Source: Hyparrhenia diplandra
Lineage: Eukaryota > Streptophyta > Magnoliopsida > Poales > Poaceae
Direction of reading: 5' to 3'
Assembly: GCA_015847255.1 (NCBI GenBank)
Contig: JADLZK010002813.1
Span: 124,001 to 188,000 of the forward strand
Length of the DNA: 64,000 bases
This document shows, piece after piece, positions 12,840 through 25,109 of this stretch. Every line of letters starts with the position of its first letter. Position 1 is the first letter of the stretch. The notes under the pieces are model-generated. The model saw nothing but the letters and a program-made list of their open reading frames with translations. It did no database searches and was not told the DNA's origin. A program made the translations under genes and the position numbers.

Positions 12840-13032
12840 TGCTCCGTCCCAAAACAGAATTCCTTTTCACTTCTTGAGAAGTTATTTTTTAAAAACTTTG
12901 ACAAATTATATATAAAAAAATATTAATATTTATAATACATAATTAGCATCATTAGATAGATCGTGCAATATATTTTCATAATAAAATTATTTGAAGATAT
13001 AAATGTTGCATGCACCTATCCCATGACGACAG
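12840..13032. mobile_element. Stowaway-like MITE
   Basis: The left end GCTCCGTCCCAAAACAG is mirrored by the right end, whose reverse complement is ATTCCCTCTGTCGTC. The AT-rich centre has the TTGACAAATTATATAT and ATAATTAGCATCATTAGATAGAT words seen in other MITEs of the window. The ends are diverged, so the borders are approximate. Confidence 0.6.
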
Positions 13033-13266
13033 AGGGAATATAACTCTAATGCTATCTCATCTCATTTATTTTAGTGCGCCACCAATTTAGGTTATTTAGC
13101 TTCTTTGGATCCACATAGGTTCAACTAATAGTTTAGCTAATACCCAACCAACAACTATATCACTAGTTCAACCAAACCAGCTAATAGTTATTTGCTCAAA
13201 AAAAAAAAAAAAAAAAAAACAGCTAATAGTTAGCGCTAAGTTGTTAGATGGTTAACTATTAGCAAC

Positions 13267-13427
13267 TACTCCCTCTCCGTCCCGTTTTGTTTGTCGTTAT
13301 GGTACTGGCACGAAGCGTCCAAGTTCACTTCTTTATTCACGTATCCGGACACAGGCATTGTCTTAACGAATCTTCACCACACCTCAGTGAATGCTTAAAC
13401 GACAAACAAAGTGGGACAGAGGAAGTA
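13267..13427. mobile_element. Stowaway-like MITE, ~160 bp
   Basis: The left end TACTCCCTCTCCGTCCCGTT pairs with a right end whose reverse complement is TTACTTCCTCTGTCCCACTT. The inverted ends continue through TTTGTTTGTCGTT on both sides. TA flanks are present, as expected of Tc1/mariner-derived Stowaway elements. Confidence 0.8.
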
Positions 13428-16400
13428 ACGAATCTTAAATCATATTTACATCTATGGAGCTAATAATTAGCTCTTTTAATTCCAAATGAATCCAACTAAT
13501 TGTTACCTAATACACAACTAATACCTATCCCACTAATTGACTAAACCAACCAATAGCAAGTAATAGTTAGCTAGTAAATACTCCATATTATCCATGAACT
13601 AGTAGTACTTAACTAGCCAACTATTAGCAACTAATGGATCTACAAATTCATGAGGCAAGAAAATGATATGCATAATACTGCTAGCAAGGGTAATGTTATA
13701 CTTATACCCATGAAACTACCACGCACGCAGATCCAAACTTCAAAGATGATCCAAATAAGAAAAGAAGAAGGATTTACCAGACAAATAAATCTAAAGAAGT
13801 CTAAGAGAAAGACCGTCAGCCCTTCACCGAAATATAATGCAAAATCATAACCAACAAGTTTAAAGAAAGTATAAATTTAGTCAAAATTAAAAAAGACAGT
13901 GATTCGAAGAAAGAAAAAAAAAAGAAAAAAGAAAGAAAAAAGAAACAAGCAACGCAAAATCATTGAATCAGGAACAGTACTGATTCGAGAAGCCAAAACT
14001 AAAAACATTGAATCAGAGGATGGAAACCAACCAACCGCTTGGCAACCATTTTTTTTTCTTCAAAACCTGGCTTCTCAAATTAGACACGAGATCACTGCTA
14101 GTACATGCTTGGGCTAAAAATTGAACCCAACAGCTTACATTTGCATGATGCAATGAGCACTGATAGAGATGACCTTTTACACACTTAGAATGTACAAGTG
14201 TATGCCATCTGCGAGCTAACTTATTTCCAGCGACGCCTGCAACTCAACCGACGGCGGATCAGGGTCTATGCAGCAGCTCCTGCACCGTTTGAGCAAGCTT
14301 GGGCTCACTCTTGATGCCCTGGATCCACCTTTGCGTTGATCCGGATGTTCTCGAGGCTCTGCTTTTAGTGTTCGCTGGAATTCAGTCTTCTTGCGGGTGG
14401 CGAAGAAGCGGGAAAACTCTGCTGCCTTCTCGTTGGAGGTGAACTGGTGATCAGAAATAGAGGAGCTCGATCAATTATTAGTTTTTTTATTATATATACT
14501 TTTTTTGGGGAGAGGGGCCACTATAACAAGCACACGCTGTTTAAACATGGAATGTGGCCTTAAACTTACCAATGCGGTGACATATTTGATAAAATATCCT
14601 TCTTGTGTGTCCCCGTATTTCTTTGTCATTCGATCCCAGTTACCCTGCATCAACACCAGAACAAATGTCATGTAAGCAACTTGCTTTCAAATATTTCAAG
14701 GTTAACACGTGAAATTTGGTCATTTCTAATGTCGCCCCTTCTAATCTAGGAAATCTTTAAGGTATCCATATCCATGAAGGAAAGTAGTAGGTGTAATCTC
14801 AAAATTTAGCTATGACAGAACTGCATGAGGACAGACAGCAAATTAGTTCCTTTGTAAATATTCCACCTGGATGTTTCCAACTTTCCATGGACGACAATAT
14901 CCTAGGACTTCTACCTTTCAGTATATATGTCCATTAAAACATATTTTACCTTCAGCCACATCCATGCTATATCACGCGTCTCCACACCAAGACCTTGAAG
15001 CACATAAGCTGCATCTTGCTTGCGAAACTGACAAGTAATAAGAGGCCAAGTAAGACGTCATAAGAGTACAAGCTCTTCCGGTTGAGCTACCACTGTCATC
15101 ATGGAGAAACAAAAAAGAAAACGAAAAAAATGAAAAGGTCTACCTCATTGGTAAAAACAAGATTCAAAGATTCAAGAACAATATTCTTATCCTCACAATA
15201 GCACAATGTGCCTGGAACAAGGAAACAAAGCATTCAGAACAACCCAACATGTCAGCAAGCTTTGTTAAATAAATAGCTGTTAAAAAGCCACATACTTAAG
15301 ACACGCCCCCTTTCCGCTGCTTCATCTGACTCCCTGTAGACTTTCAGAAGATCATTATAAGCAGATCTGTATGAAGTAGTAACATTCTGCATTGTAGCGA
15401 GGTATGCAGCCTGTAGTACATCACAATAAATATGAGGTAGGTAAAACGCAAGAGCATCATATAAATTATAAAGTAAGGGTAAAAGGCAGGACCCTTCTGG
15501 TATCAGGAGGAAGAAGAGAAGTGTTGCGATCATGTACAAAGATACCGAAACGCCTAACTCCCTCATTTATAGTCTTATCATGCCCAAGTTTGACAAGAGC
15601 AACCAAGAGCACTGGTCTAAGCAACGAGTCCAGGTGGCCCTCACCATTCTTGGGGTCCCAGCCTAATTTTCTGAAAAAAAAAATCAATAAACGAGACTGC
15701 CATGTCGTCAAAGTCTATGTTGGCAAACAGACAGTACTACTGAAACACTGCATCTGACTGTATAACAAGGCATGTTAGCAATAGCAAACGCGCAATCAGA
15801 AACAAGATGACTCTCAACGCAATGACAAATGAAATGACTCAGAAGCAGGCTATGTAATGTAAGACATGGTTTGACATACACAGCAGATGGCAGAAGAAGC
15901 TTGATCAGAAGTTGTTTGATGTCACCGACCAATCCAGGAGTAGCATCAAACGATATTTTAGCAATACTTAAACTCACCTATGAAAAGAGAAAGTAAAAGA
16001 GCTTGAAAATATCTACAAAACAAAATAGTCAAGATCATGGAATTGATTGGTTATACAGTACAAGATTTACATACAGTATTTATGTGTGAAAGAACACTGT
16101 AATCCTCCTCCTCGCGGTAAGCATACAGTAAACGTAGCAACGATGTTAAGGTTTGCTTGCAGGCCATAGATAAGGCCAGTGAATCTTCCACAAGGCCTGC
16201 AAATGTTAATGTAATGATACTTGTCACTGAAATAGTGATAAGAAAATTAACAGTCACGTGGTCCTTACCAATTTTATCCATTACAGAGAGCTTCTTGGCC
16301 TGCAATGCATTTTGAAGTGCAGCTGCAAGTTTATCGTCGTATTGAACTCTATAAAATCCTGTTTGATTAACGTTCAACTTAATCCAAAAAGTTTTCACCC

Positions 16401-18779
16401 TTCTCTTGGTAACCACACTGTGAAGCAATGTCTTTTATATCCAGCCTATCATTTTTGCCTTTCAGTAGAATTTTTTTGCGTATAATATGAACCACAGCCT
16501 GCAATTATAGGGACAATCCACATTCCACGACCAGAGGACCCATCTAACAAAAAACTGTGCCTGAAACAAAAGAAACAGTAACTTCATAAAGGCTGAAGCA
16601 AAAGAACAAAAACAGAAACTCACAGATCAATGAACTAGCATGCTAAATTTTCCATTAGAACAATAATGTTTTGAAACTCATTCAGCACTTCACATGTTGA
16701 TGAATGCAAAGATAACACAGGAAGGACAATGTGTTATAAAAACCTGTTCAAGTTCTAGATAATTCCCTTGAAGCTTTGCATTAATAACAGGGTACCCTTG
16801 TTGCTTTGTCCACGTAGTCATCATATTTTTGACAGGTTCGCCAGATTTCTCTTCAAGAACAGCCCACAGGTCCTCAGTTTTAGCATTTGAGTAGGCAAAT
16901 TTTTTTATATATGAAGCCAACGCTTTCTGAAAGAGCATATTTTTTCCCACATTTAGCACAATAAGTATTAGGAGAATTACTCAAGAAATCAGAGATTAAA
17001 AGCAAACATAACTGGACAGAAAAAGGCAGGAAAAACCAGTCTTCATTAAATAATATAAATATAAAAAAACAGAAGTAGGATAGGATACAGATAAAAATCA
17101 AAGATAACTCGCAAGAAAAAAAAAAAAAGGAGTGAAAGACAGCTATAGCTTATTTGTCCATTCTTTTCTTAACAGTTTTGGTTTTTAATCTTGTGCACAC
17201 TACAATAACATAATTATAATCCAACGGTAACATAACCATAAGCAGAAGATGCTGACTCAAATCATTGCAGAATATTAAGGCTCGAATAGTGAAACAGAGT
17301 TTCAAGGAGAGGCAACCCAAACCTGAAAACGCTCTGCACCAAGGTAATTCTGTAGCATGCGAATAAGAGAAGCACCCTTATCGTAGCTTATGGCATCAAA
17401 AATTTCATCAACTTCACTGGCATGACGTATTTCAACCTAGTGGGAAAAAAGGGAATATTGTTAGCAAAATTAATCACAAGCCAGTATCTAGACAAGGGAA
17501 AAAATCAGTGTGTCAACATCTAAGTAATGGATTTAATTGTTGAAAATGGTCCATAAGTCGAAAAGCTTTTTTTTTTTTTTTTTATATAAATAAAATGCAC
17601 TACAGTTATTTTCCAATTTATATTCCATAGACAGTTCAAGAGTGAGGTCAGGATGGGTTCCTGAACAATGTTTTGTGACCCTCTTAGCCCAAGTTCATAC
17701 CAGGCAAGGGAGTTGGTCCGTATCCAATAAATAAATAAGTAATAATAAAGGCTGGATTTGTTCCCAAATTCCAATTAAAAGAAAAGGAAAAGAAAAGGCA
17801 AAAAAGTATCTAACTAGTGTTACACCTGAGCCCATAATTTTTTTCACAAGTGTGATGCTAACACCCACATCACAACCAGACACTTCTGTCTGATTTCAAG
17901 TGCTATTTGCCATGTGCATAAGTATTTTGCCAAATTGGATACCCAAGTCCAAGAAGATTCTGACACCCATGTTTGTGTCCAGGTAGAACTACCATTAACT
18001 AAAAGGAAACCAACAGAAATAAAGAAAAAGGACAGTACTTCAATGGCCAAATATTTTAATGTGAGGATTCAGGAGTTTATCATATCTATCATTGCTATTT
18101 TAACAATCAACAATTGTGCACCACAATGAACTCATATATTTCTACTGGACCTCAGTACACATTTACCACAAGATTGCGGTCAAATTTAATGCATGCAATG
18201 TCTTTAGTTATATACGAAGTGACGAAAAAAGCAGAACGCATTTAAACACGCCTAATTTTCAAACTATTGGGCCAGGGCCATAGCTCATAGTAAATCACAA
18301 AGGAGGGTTACCTCAATAGGGTGAGACTCTTCAAGTGAATCCAATTTGAGACCAGCGGTTGTGTCCTCAAGGAATTGTGTCCAGATATTCCATTTCGGAA
18401 AGAAAGAATCTACAGCTAGATTACTCATCTGTTAAAAGAAAAGTAAATTTACTCAATATATAGAGGCAGTCCGACGGACTGAAAACTTGAAATGTTAGGA
18501 TCTAAAATTGATTACCCATGTAGCAAAACCTTCGTTTAGCCACAAGTGAGTCCACCACTCCATGGTTACAAGATTGCCAAACCACTGATGAGCCAGCTCA
18601 TGTGCTACAGTAATTGCAATCTAAAACAAAGAAATGTTGAGATCATTAAAGCAAGGACATCTGTACATCTGGTATTCGATCACCTGAAGTGATCAAACTA
18701 AGTATTAATTCAATGCAATCAATTGATTTTTTATTTTATTATAGAAATTAAAATATATTCTGATCTGAAATATGGTAGT

Positions 18780-19110
18780 AACACATCTATCTATACCTAA
18801 TATTGAAGAGGCAAAATTTCTCTCCACCTATTTTTTCCGTCCACCTCTAACTACTTGAAGAATGGAGAGTTTCCTCCGTGTATCATACGTGAACTGGACT
18901 CATGACCCATACTCATACAAGTTAGGACATCTCGCATATAGCAACGATGAATACAGAGCCCGATTCCAATACATGTTGGGTCGCGCCTTGCATATCTCGT
19001 ACGTGAACCGGACTCATGCCCATGTTCATATGAGTTAGAACAACTCTCATCTACCGATGACACGGAGTCCTATTCCTATACACATTTGCTAGTCATTTTT
19101 TTTTTTGAGA
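18780..19110. repeat. Intronic insertion-like block shared by both aminopeptidase copies
   Basis: A block starting TCTATACCTAATATTGAAG and running through TTTCCTCCGTGTATCATACG lies in the intron between the GAMEN exon and the HELAH exon. The same block is at about 30470-30785 in copy 2, so it predates the duplication. It looks like a decayed transposon insertion, but I could not classify it. Confidence 0.45.
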
Positions 19111-20874
19111 CTAAATTTGCTAGTCATTTATAACAAGTGAAAGCTAGATAGTGGAATGTTATATAACAAATAGTCTGAGTAACGAAAGGTACACTCTGTT
19201 TGCTGGATTCCGCTGAAGACTCCTCATCAAAAAGCAAAGCCACTTCGCGGAAAGTAACCAACCCATAGTTCTCCATGGCTCCGGCAGCAAAATCAGGGAT
19301 AGCAACCATATCCAATTTGGGAAGCGGATAAGGAGTACCAAAGTAACTAAAAAGTGGAGAAAGGAAATTTATATCAGTGGATCTATCCTATTGCAACCAC
19401 GAATATTCACAAACTTTTGTTATGATTCTGCAAGCTTATTTACTAGCAAGAGTGTGGTTGATCGTACTCTTTATAAAGATGCAATGACTTGATTCCAACA
19501 TCCAGAGCAAACTTCCCTTGGTTACTCTTGCCAACTTGAGTGTACACACGAACTTTTGTGCCTTTATAAAATTATTAAACAAGATTAAGGAAATGGAATG
19601 CAAAGGGAAAAAAGAAGATGATTACCAACTTTTGTGCCTGTTCATGTTCTTTATTTTATTATTTATATATTTATCCAGTAGGGGATAACTCCTAATGTTC
19701 CTTAAAAAAGATGATACAAGTCAAGGTAACGCAAGAAAAGCAGAGTTGATACCTTCTGGTGTTACACCCTCTATATATTCAAGCAAACCAACAACTATCG
19801 CCACTAAATAAGTTGACATAAGAGGTGATTCCACATAGCGAACAGTCTTGATAGGACCAGCAACTGTCTGATTAGCTATTGGCATATTGGACAATGCCAC
19901 CAATCCAACTGGTACTTCAAGTGTTAGCTTGAACTTAGCCTAATAATAGACATATAAAATGGAAATGTAAGAAATCACATATTTGATATTTTATTAGGCA
20001 TGCGTACATGAGACAGAGAGGAACATAAAGCTACAGGTTGTAAGTGCAACAAAAATGTTGCTCAGAGCACAAAACCCTAATAATATAGATGAAACACCTG
20101 AAGGAGCAAACCCAGATTATTAGATATTTCATTTCGTACTATAATCATAATCACCTTGAATGAAGGCTCATCCCAGCATGGGAAGCACCGCCGAGCATCC
20201 ACAGACTCAAATTGTGTAACTGCCATATTCTTCATGTTTCCCTTATACTTGTACTTACTGCATTAAACGGCACTCAAGAGTTATTAGCGCAGAAAAGGAA
20301 ATAATGAAGAGAAGGAGCGAACAAAATAGATACGGATCGAACACAGTTCTTTTAAATAAAACAATTTAGTAGCTCGTTCAAAGAAGCAACTTCCCCGCAC
20401 TGCATGGTTTTTTTAATAACGTAGCAAATGCTTAGTTTGGTGTTGATTGGAAATCATGTATGACTGTAGGACAAGTAAGTATGGGCAAACAACGAGATCA
20501 AGGTTTGTTAAGTTTAGACTGTTATCAGGATCGTGCCATAGAGCTCACAGATCTCAGGAGCAAACACAATGCAAAAGATTGAAGACATGACTAGAAGTCT
20601 CTCCATTTTAGCAACACTCATTTTAAGTGAAAAAAAAAAAAGAGTTTAGGATCAGAGGAAACCCATACCTCCGGTAGAACCCCCTCATCTGGTCGTTGAG
20701 CGTGCCATTAAATTTCATACTGAGCACGCCCTCACCAAGTGGCAGGTCCTTGGAGAATCCGAGCACCAGGATCTCGTCATCATCGAAAAACACCACCTCC
20801 TTAGGCGCCAAATCCTACAAAAACCGCCCCGGACCGGCATCCGAGATGATATTTGGCGCAAAGGGAAGGGCAAA

Positions 20875-21097
20875 TACTTCCTCCGCCCCAAAAAATGTTT
20901 GTCGCTTGCGCTCGAGAAACAACTTTGACAAATTATATATTCTAAACAATATTAATATTCATGATACATAATTAGAATCTATTTTTAATAAATTCATTTG
21001 GAAATGCAAATGTTGTGACGTATTTTGTACAAATCGAAGTTAAAATTATGGCAATTAAAACCGAAAAAGTGACACACAATTTGGGACAGAGAGAGTA
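20875..21097. mobile_element. Stowaway-like MITE in intron 1 of aminopeptidase copy 1
   Basis: The left end TACTTCCTCCGCCCCAAAAA and the right end (reverse complement TACTCTCTCTGTCCCAAATT) are inverted, flanked by TA. The matching place in copy 2, near 32570, reads straight through without the element, so it inserted after the duplication or was lost from copy 2. Confidence 0.85.
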
Positions 21098-21399
21098 TAC
21101 ATTTTTTTTTTTCTTTGAGAGAATTAGGGCGGCGCGTACGTACCCGGAAACGGATGGAGGCTCTGTCGACTGAAAGGTCGGCGGCGTTGAGGACGAGGAA
21201 GCGAGTGGACGCGGAGACAACGACGGCGACGGCAGCGGTGCCCGAGAAGGTGCAGGCGCCGAGGTCGGGGCGCAGGAGCAGGTCGTAGCGGCGTGGCGCG
21301 GCGAAGCGTGGGAGCATCGGTTGCCCGCGGAACTGTGCCGGCGTACCGGCCACCGCCGGCGCCGGCGGTGCTGCCGCTTTCGCGTCCTGCGTGGGGATA

Positions 21400-22030
21400 G
21401 GATGAGACAAGTGGCCCAGTAGGTGCATAAAATTGTGAGTAAGCCCGGATAACGGTCCACTAGACCATACACGAGATTGTGGACAGGTCCATACACAAAT
21501 AACACTTGTAACAAATGGGCCCATCTAACGCTATCTTATGGATAACTTTGCAACACAAGGTCCTCAAAAAAAAATAAAAACTTTGCAACACAACATCAAT
21601 ATAAATAAATTTTATTTTATACTTATATTTTTGTGGATATTATTACTGCTTTGATCTAATTACAAGTAATTTGACCTTTTCTTTTTGTTATGCAATATAC
21701 ACAGATAAATATATAGTAAAAGTTATATGTATCTATAAAATCAAGAACAGTCTTAGAACGAATAGCTAGAGTATATATCAGTCAAAATTAAATATTATTA
21801 AATAAACATGGTTCAGAAAAAAATACACTTGTTGCATAACCCATGATCTCGTATTGGTAAGAGCAGTCTTATATTAATGGAAGTTTCATGGCATTAAACG
21901 GATGTTGGCATGCATGGAATAGATGATCGAGGAGAGTTTCATAGGATGAAATGAGTCTAGGATGAAACTCATCTAAAATGTTTGGGACATAATGGTGAGT
22001 TGATTTGAATAATGTACAATGTGGCGATCG
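21400..22030. other. Upstream flank of aminopeptidase copy 1
   Basis: AT-rich DNA. Its first part (to ~21830) is homologous to the flank of copy 2 at 33000-33350. No ORF of interest. The first exon or promoter of the aminopeptidase could lie here, but no start codon in frame with the GC-rich first exon was recognised. Confidence 0.4.
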
Positions 22031-22034
22031 ATCT

Positions 22035-22249
22035 CTAGTCTAGCGGCAGCGCTACCTTGTTGAAGTACCGGGCAGGCAGTCGTGCGGCCTCCCCGGCGAA
22101 CCCCATCTTCCTGCCGCCGAGGCCGAGCGGCCCAGCAGCGTGGCCACCGCTGACACCCGGCGCCAAGACGGAGACGAGCAGCAGCGCCACCAGCAACGAC
22201 GACGCGATGCCGGCGGCCGGCGGCCGTGGGTGGGCAGCAGCCTCTGCAT
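22035..22249 (-). CDS. Short secreted-peptide-like ORF (uncertain)
   Basis: One minus-strand frame ending at 22035 encodes a hydrophobic stretch typical of a signal peptide (AGIASSLLVALLLVSVLAPG) followed by a Gly-rich tail ending ARYFNKVALPLD. The only nearby ATG (22249, MQRLLPTH) is in another frame, so a one-base shift or an upstream exon would be needed. The block is GC-rich in AT-rich surroundings and is absent from the second duplication unit. I do not recognise a family. It may be a small secreted peptide, a pseudogene or chance. Confidence 0.25.
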
Positions 22250-22757
22250 GCTTCTTCGATCGATCTCTTGGTTGTTCTCTCTCTGACTGTCTCTCGATGG
22301 ATGGATGGATCTGGCAGTGACTGAGACACTGCCTTGGGTTCAGTTGGGACTTGGGAGAGTGCATGCGGCGGTGCATGCTTTGACTATGACTGGGAACCAG
22401 GGGGCGGAGGAGGGAGAAGGAAGAAGAGAAGCGGTCGTGGGTCGATCGGAGAAGCCCGCGGATCGCGCGCGCAAAAGAATTGGGATCGTCACATGTGAAC
22501 CGACGCATTTCGGGGCAGGCATGCAGAAGCAGACGCAGGTGTGCAGGCAGACTGGCAGGCCAGATGACAGCGGTCTGCGTCGCCCCATCACTGCAAAAAA
22601 AAAAAAAAAAAGAGTTCCCTGGGACCTTGCTCTTGTTGGAATCGATGAGGCAGGGTTCCGTGGACACGTGACCATGAATACATACACTGACCACACGGTC
22701 CATGCAAACTTAAGATAAAAAAATAATCTTGTATATTTATCATTCTGAATTCTTGTT

Positions 22758-22990
22758 GTACTCCCTCCGTTCCACAAAAGAAAGCAATTCAGAAAAGTCG
22801 TCACAATGTTTAAATCCACCAAGTTTGACTAATTATAGATCAAAAAAAAATACAAATAATTACAATACTAAATAAATATCATTAGATTATTTATGAAATA
22901 TATTTTCATAATAAATTAATTTGGAGCTATAAATATGAATAATATTCATGGGGGCCTAAACAAAACTTAGTCAAAAGAGATGAGCTACTT
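22758..22990. mobile_element. Partial Stowaway-like MITE
   Basis: A left end TACTCCCTCCGTTCCACAAA starts at 22759. The AT-rich body has the ATATTTTCATAATAAATTAATTTG words of the family, but no matching right end is found, so the element is probably truncated. Confidence 0.5.
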
Positions 22991-22999
22991 TTATCCGAC

Positions 23000-24220
23000 A
23001 GCGGCAACCCATAGTTGCTTGTTTATATAAACAAGGTTCTCATAAAGAATGAATAAAATAGAAGTAGGAGAATATCAATATTGGTGTCTCGTACACAACG
23101 TTGACTACTTAACTTTTTAAAAAACGTATATATCAGACGGACCACGCTGTAGTTTTTTTTTTTTAGTGAAAAGCGCGCTCTCTGGATCGTACGTTGGTGT
23201 GAGGCACGTGACTTGTTCTCTTGTGAACAGTGATAATAACATGACAAAAAAAACATGTGAGACCACATGCCACGTATGTCATGTCCACCAGTCAAAGTCA
23301 TCACAACTCAAATTGAAACCCACCACAGTATGAAACTTTATCTTTAGGTGGGGACGGGGAGAGGGAGGTGTACCTAGCTATCCGACAGCGGCAGATCCTT
23401 AATTTCGACAGGTGTGTATATATATGTGTTCCAAAGGTTCTCATAAAAGTTTTTAATTCACCAATTAAGTTTGGAACTTGCATAGGTTACAATGTTAACA
23501 AATGATTCCACCAATATCTTTTTTTTTTGGTGAAAATTAATTATTCCACCAGCATTCATATTATGATGATAATTAAGTCATAGCTGATAAGTTTAAATGA
23601 ATAGGGCTTCCGCAGCAGCTACAAATAATTCTACCTAGATAACTCCTACTAAAATGGCATAGTGGTGCATATTATATACGTGCGAGGCCGTATATAAAAC
23701 AAAAAGAAGGAGAAATATCATGGCGTATTATTTCTGAGCACTGCTAGACAGGGACGAAGCTAGCACCCGGACAACTTGGGCTCTAGCCTCTCCTACCGAC
23801 CGTAAGTAAGTGAGGAGGCCCGCCTCTTCGTACATTTTTATGTATAATTCTATAGATTAGAATTCTTTAAGCTTCTTTAGAGCTTTATCAGTCCGGTCTA
23901 TATTTTTTTTATATAGCTTCGTCCCTGCTGCTATATGTATTTTGGTGATCATCAGAGCGGCCTAGCGCCCTGGCCCCACACCCACAGTAAGTAGTATTAC
24001 AACTTGGGCATGCAACGGAAAACGCGAAAAGTATAGTCAACACTGAAGTGACTGAAGTCACTGAACACACACTCGCTGTGTGGCAGTCGTCAAGCTGTGT
24101 GTGACACTAACGTTACTCTACCAGCACCAGCGCCAGCAGCAGCATCGTGCACGTAACAAACAATGAAACAAAGACAGCTAATAACCGAGATAAATAAAAT
24201 ATTACAGCGCTAGTATAATA
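23000..24220. other. Intergenic flank, no gene seen
   Basis: AT-rich DNA with poly-T tracts. The right part (24050-24220) is homologous to 35170-35370 in unit 2. No supported gene. Confidence 0.5.
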
Positions 24221-24310
24221 ACCGGCCGTGCGTGTTGTGGCTTGTGGACCACCCGATAGACCCGGTAAGGAAAAAGCGAGGCAAAAGGTGAAAGGGGGGG
24301 CGTCAGTAGT

Positions 24311-24463
24311 TCACCTTGGCGGCGCCCTCCTCCTGCCTCCCTCCAGCCTCCGCACGGCGTCGGCGGCGCTCGGCATCGTCGTCCCTGGCGCCAAGAAGAG
24401 CAGCAGCAGCAACAGTAGCCCCGCCGCCGCCGTCGTCGTGGCCGCGAGCGTAGGTGTAGCCAT
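24311..24463 (-). CDS. 50-residue secreted-peptide-like protein, unit 1 copy
   Basis: ATG at 24463, TGA at 24311-24313. The protein begins MATPTLAATTTAAAG, then seven leucines and FLAPG, a clear signal-peptide core, then a short charged tail with RRLEGGRRR. A GC-rich upstream region with TATATATG-type words (reverse strand, near 24605) could supply the promoter. The same region is repeated at 35683-35812 in unit 2, where the frame after the start is changed. I recognise no known plant peptide-hormone motif. An intron near the end (a GTGAAC donor-like site overlaps the stop) could alter the C-terminus. Coding status is inferred from the start context, signal peptide and duplication. Confidence 0.4.
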   Translation of the reverse strand: MATPTLAATTTAAAGLLLLLLLFLAPGTTMPSAADAVRRLEGGRRRAPPR

Positions 24464-25109
24464 GGAGACGGACGGACGCGCCGCTCGCTCGGCCGCTGGC
24501 CGAGCCCTGTGCTACCTCCTCTCTCTCTCTCTCTGCTGGCTGCCTCGTTCTACTCTCAAGCACAAGCAGGAGCTAGCTAGTCACCGAGTGAGCCCGCGCC
24601 CGCGTGTATATATGCCACGCGCGGACTGGCCGGCCGGGCCGGGCAGCACCGCCACGTTGACCGAGCCGGCTGGCTGGCAGCGACGGAGGAAGTGGCCGTG
24701 GGATACGATAAGGCGGCCGCCGGGACCGCACGCCCACCCGGCGTTCCCTTCCCTCGAGTCATACGTGGCGGTGAACGTGAACCGCCGCTTTAGCTGGGGC
24801 GGGTCGACGATGACAGGCGGGGCCCCCCCTGGCCTGGTGACAAGTAAGTGATGGAAGTGAAGTGAGCGGCTGTTCCTGACTGCGTGCAGTAACTGCTGCT
24901 TCTGCCACTTCTGCCACTGCGCCACTGCTGCTTCTGCCACTGCCACTGCTTGCCACGCACAAATGGCAGCTTGCCCATCGGTGGCGGCCGGCCTCTTGGT
25001 GCAGGCCTTCTTGGTGCGGCGCGATCGTCGGAGTATACTCCCCGGACTTGGCAGGATCGATCGATCGCGCGCACAACACAACATACACGACTACTCAGTC
25101 CTGTTTACA

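Larger units (their letters stand above)
11100..14158. other. Intergenic, AT-rich, MITE-bearing spacer
   Basis: No credible gene is visible; the short ORFs here are low-complexity (for example a Lys-rich one from A-rich DNA at 13.9 kb). The region holds a GATA-type microsatellite, two Stowaway-like MITEs listed separately, a weak Stowaway-like end near 11917 (CTTTCTCCGATTCAAATTAT) and a long poly-A near 13198-13219. Confidence 0.6.
14259..21386 (-). pseudogene. APM1: M1-family aminopeptidase (APM1-like), copy 1, probably disrupted
   Basis: About 19 exons follow the plant aminopeptidase M1 layout: an N-terminal beta domain (LPRFAAPRRYDLLLRPDL), CFPCWDEPSFK, the substrate-anchoring GAMEN motif at ~19265, the zinc motif HELAHQWFG with WLNEGFA in the exon 18514-18619, and an ERAP1-like C-terminal helical domain (exons from ~16.2 to 14.26 kb). 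Such enzymes remove N-terminal residues from peptides; in Arabidopsis APM1 affects auxin-transporter trafficking. The catalytic part is intact here. Frame-breaking indels occur further on: a six-T run where copy 2 has five (~16549), a 2 bp loss (~16474), an extra T (~16387), and two extra A in the last exon (~14320 and ~14365). The initiator exon upstream of 21386 is not found. Sequence error is the alternative to pseudogenization. Confidence 0.65.

Noticed and set aside
13899..14117. Lys-rich ORF (KKKKRKKKEKRNK)
   Set aside because: Product of an A-rich low-complexity tract with no start context or domain.
24228..24851. Plus-strand ORF of 207 codons over the micropeptide
   Set aside because: Antisense to the secreted-peptide ORF; no domain, and the frame is open because of high GC.
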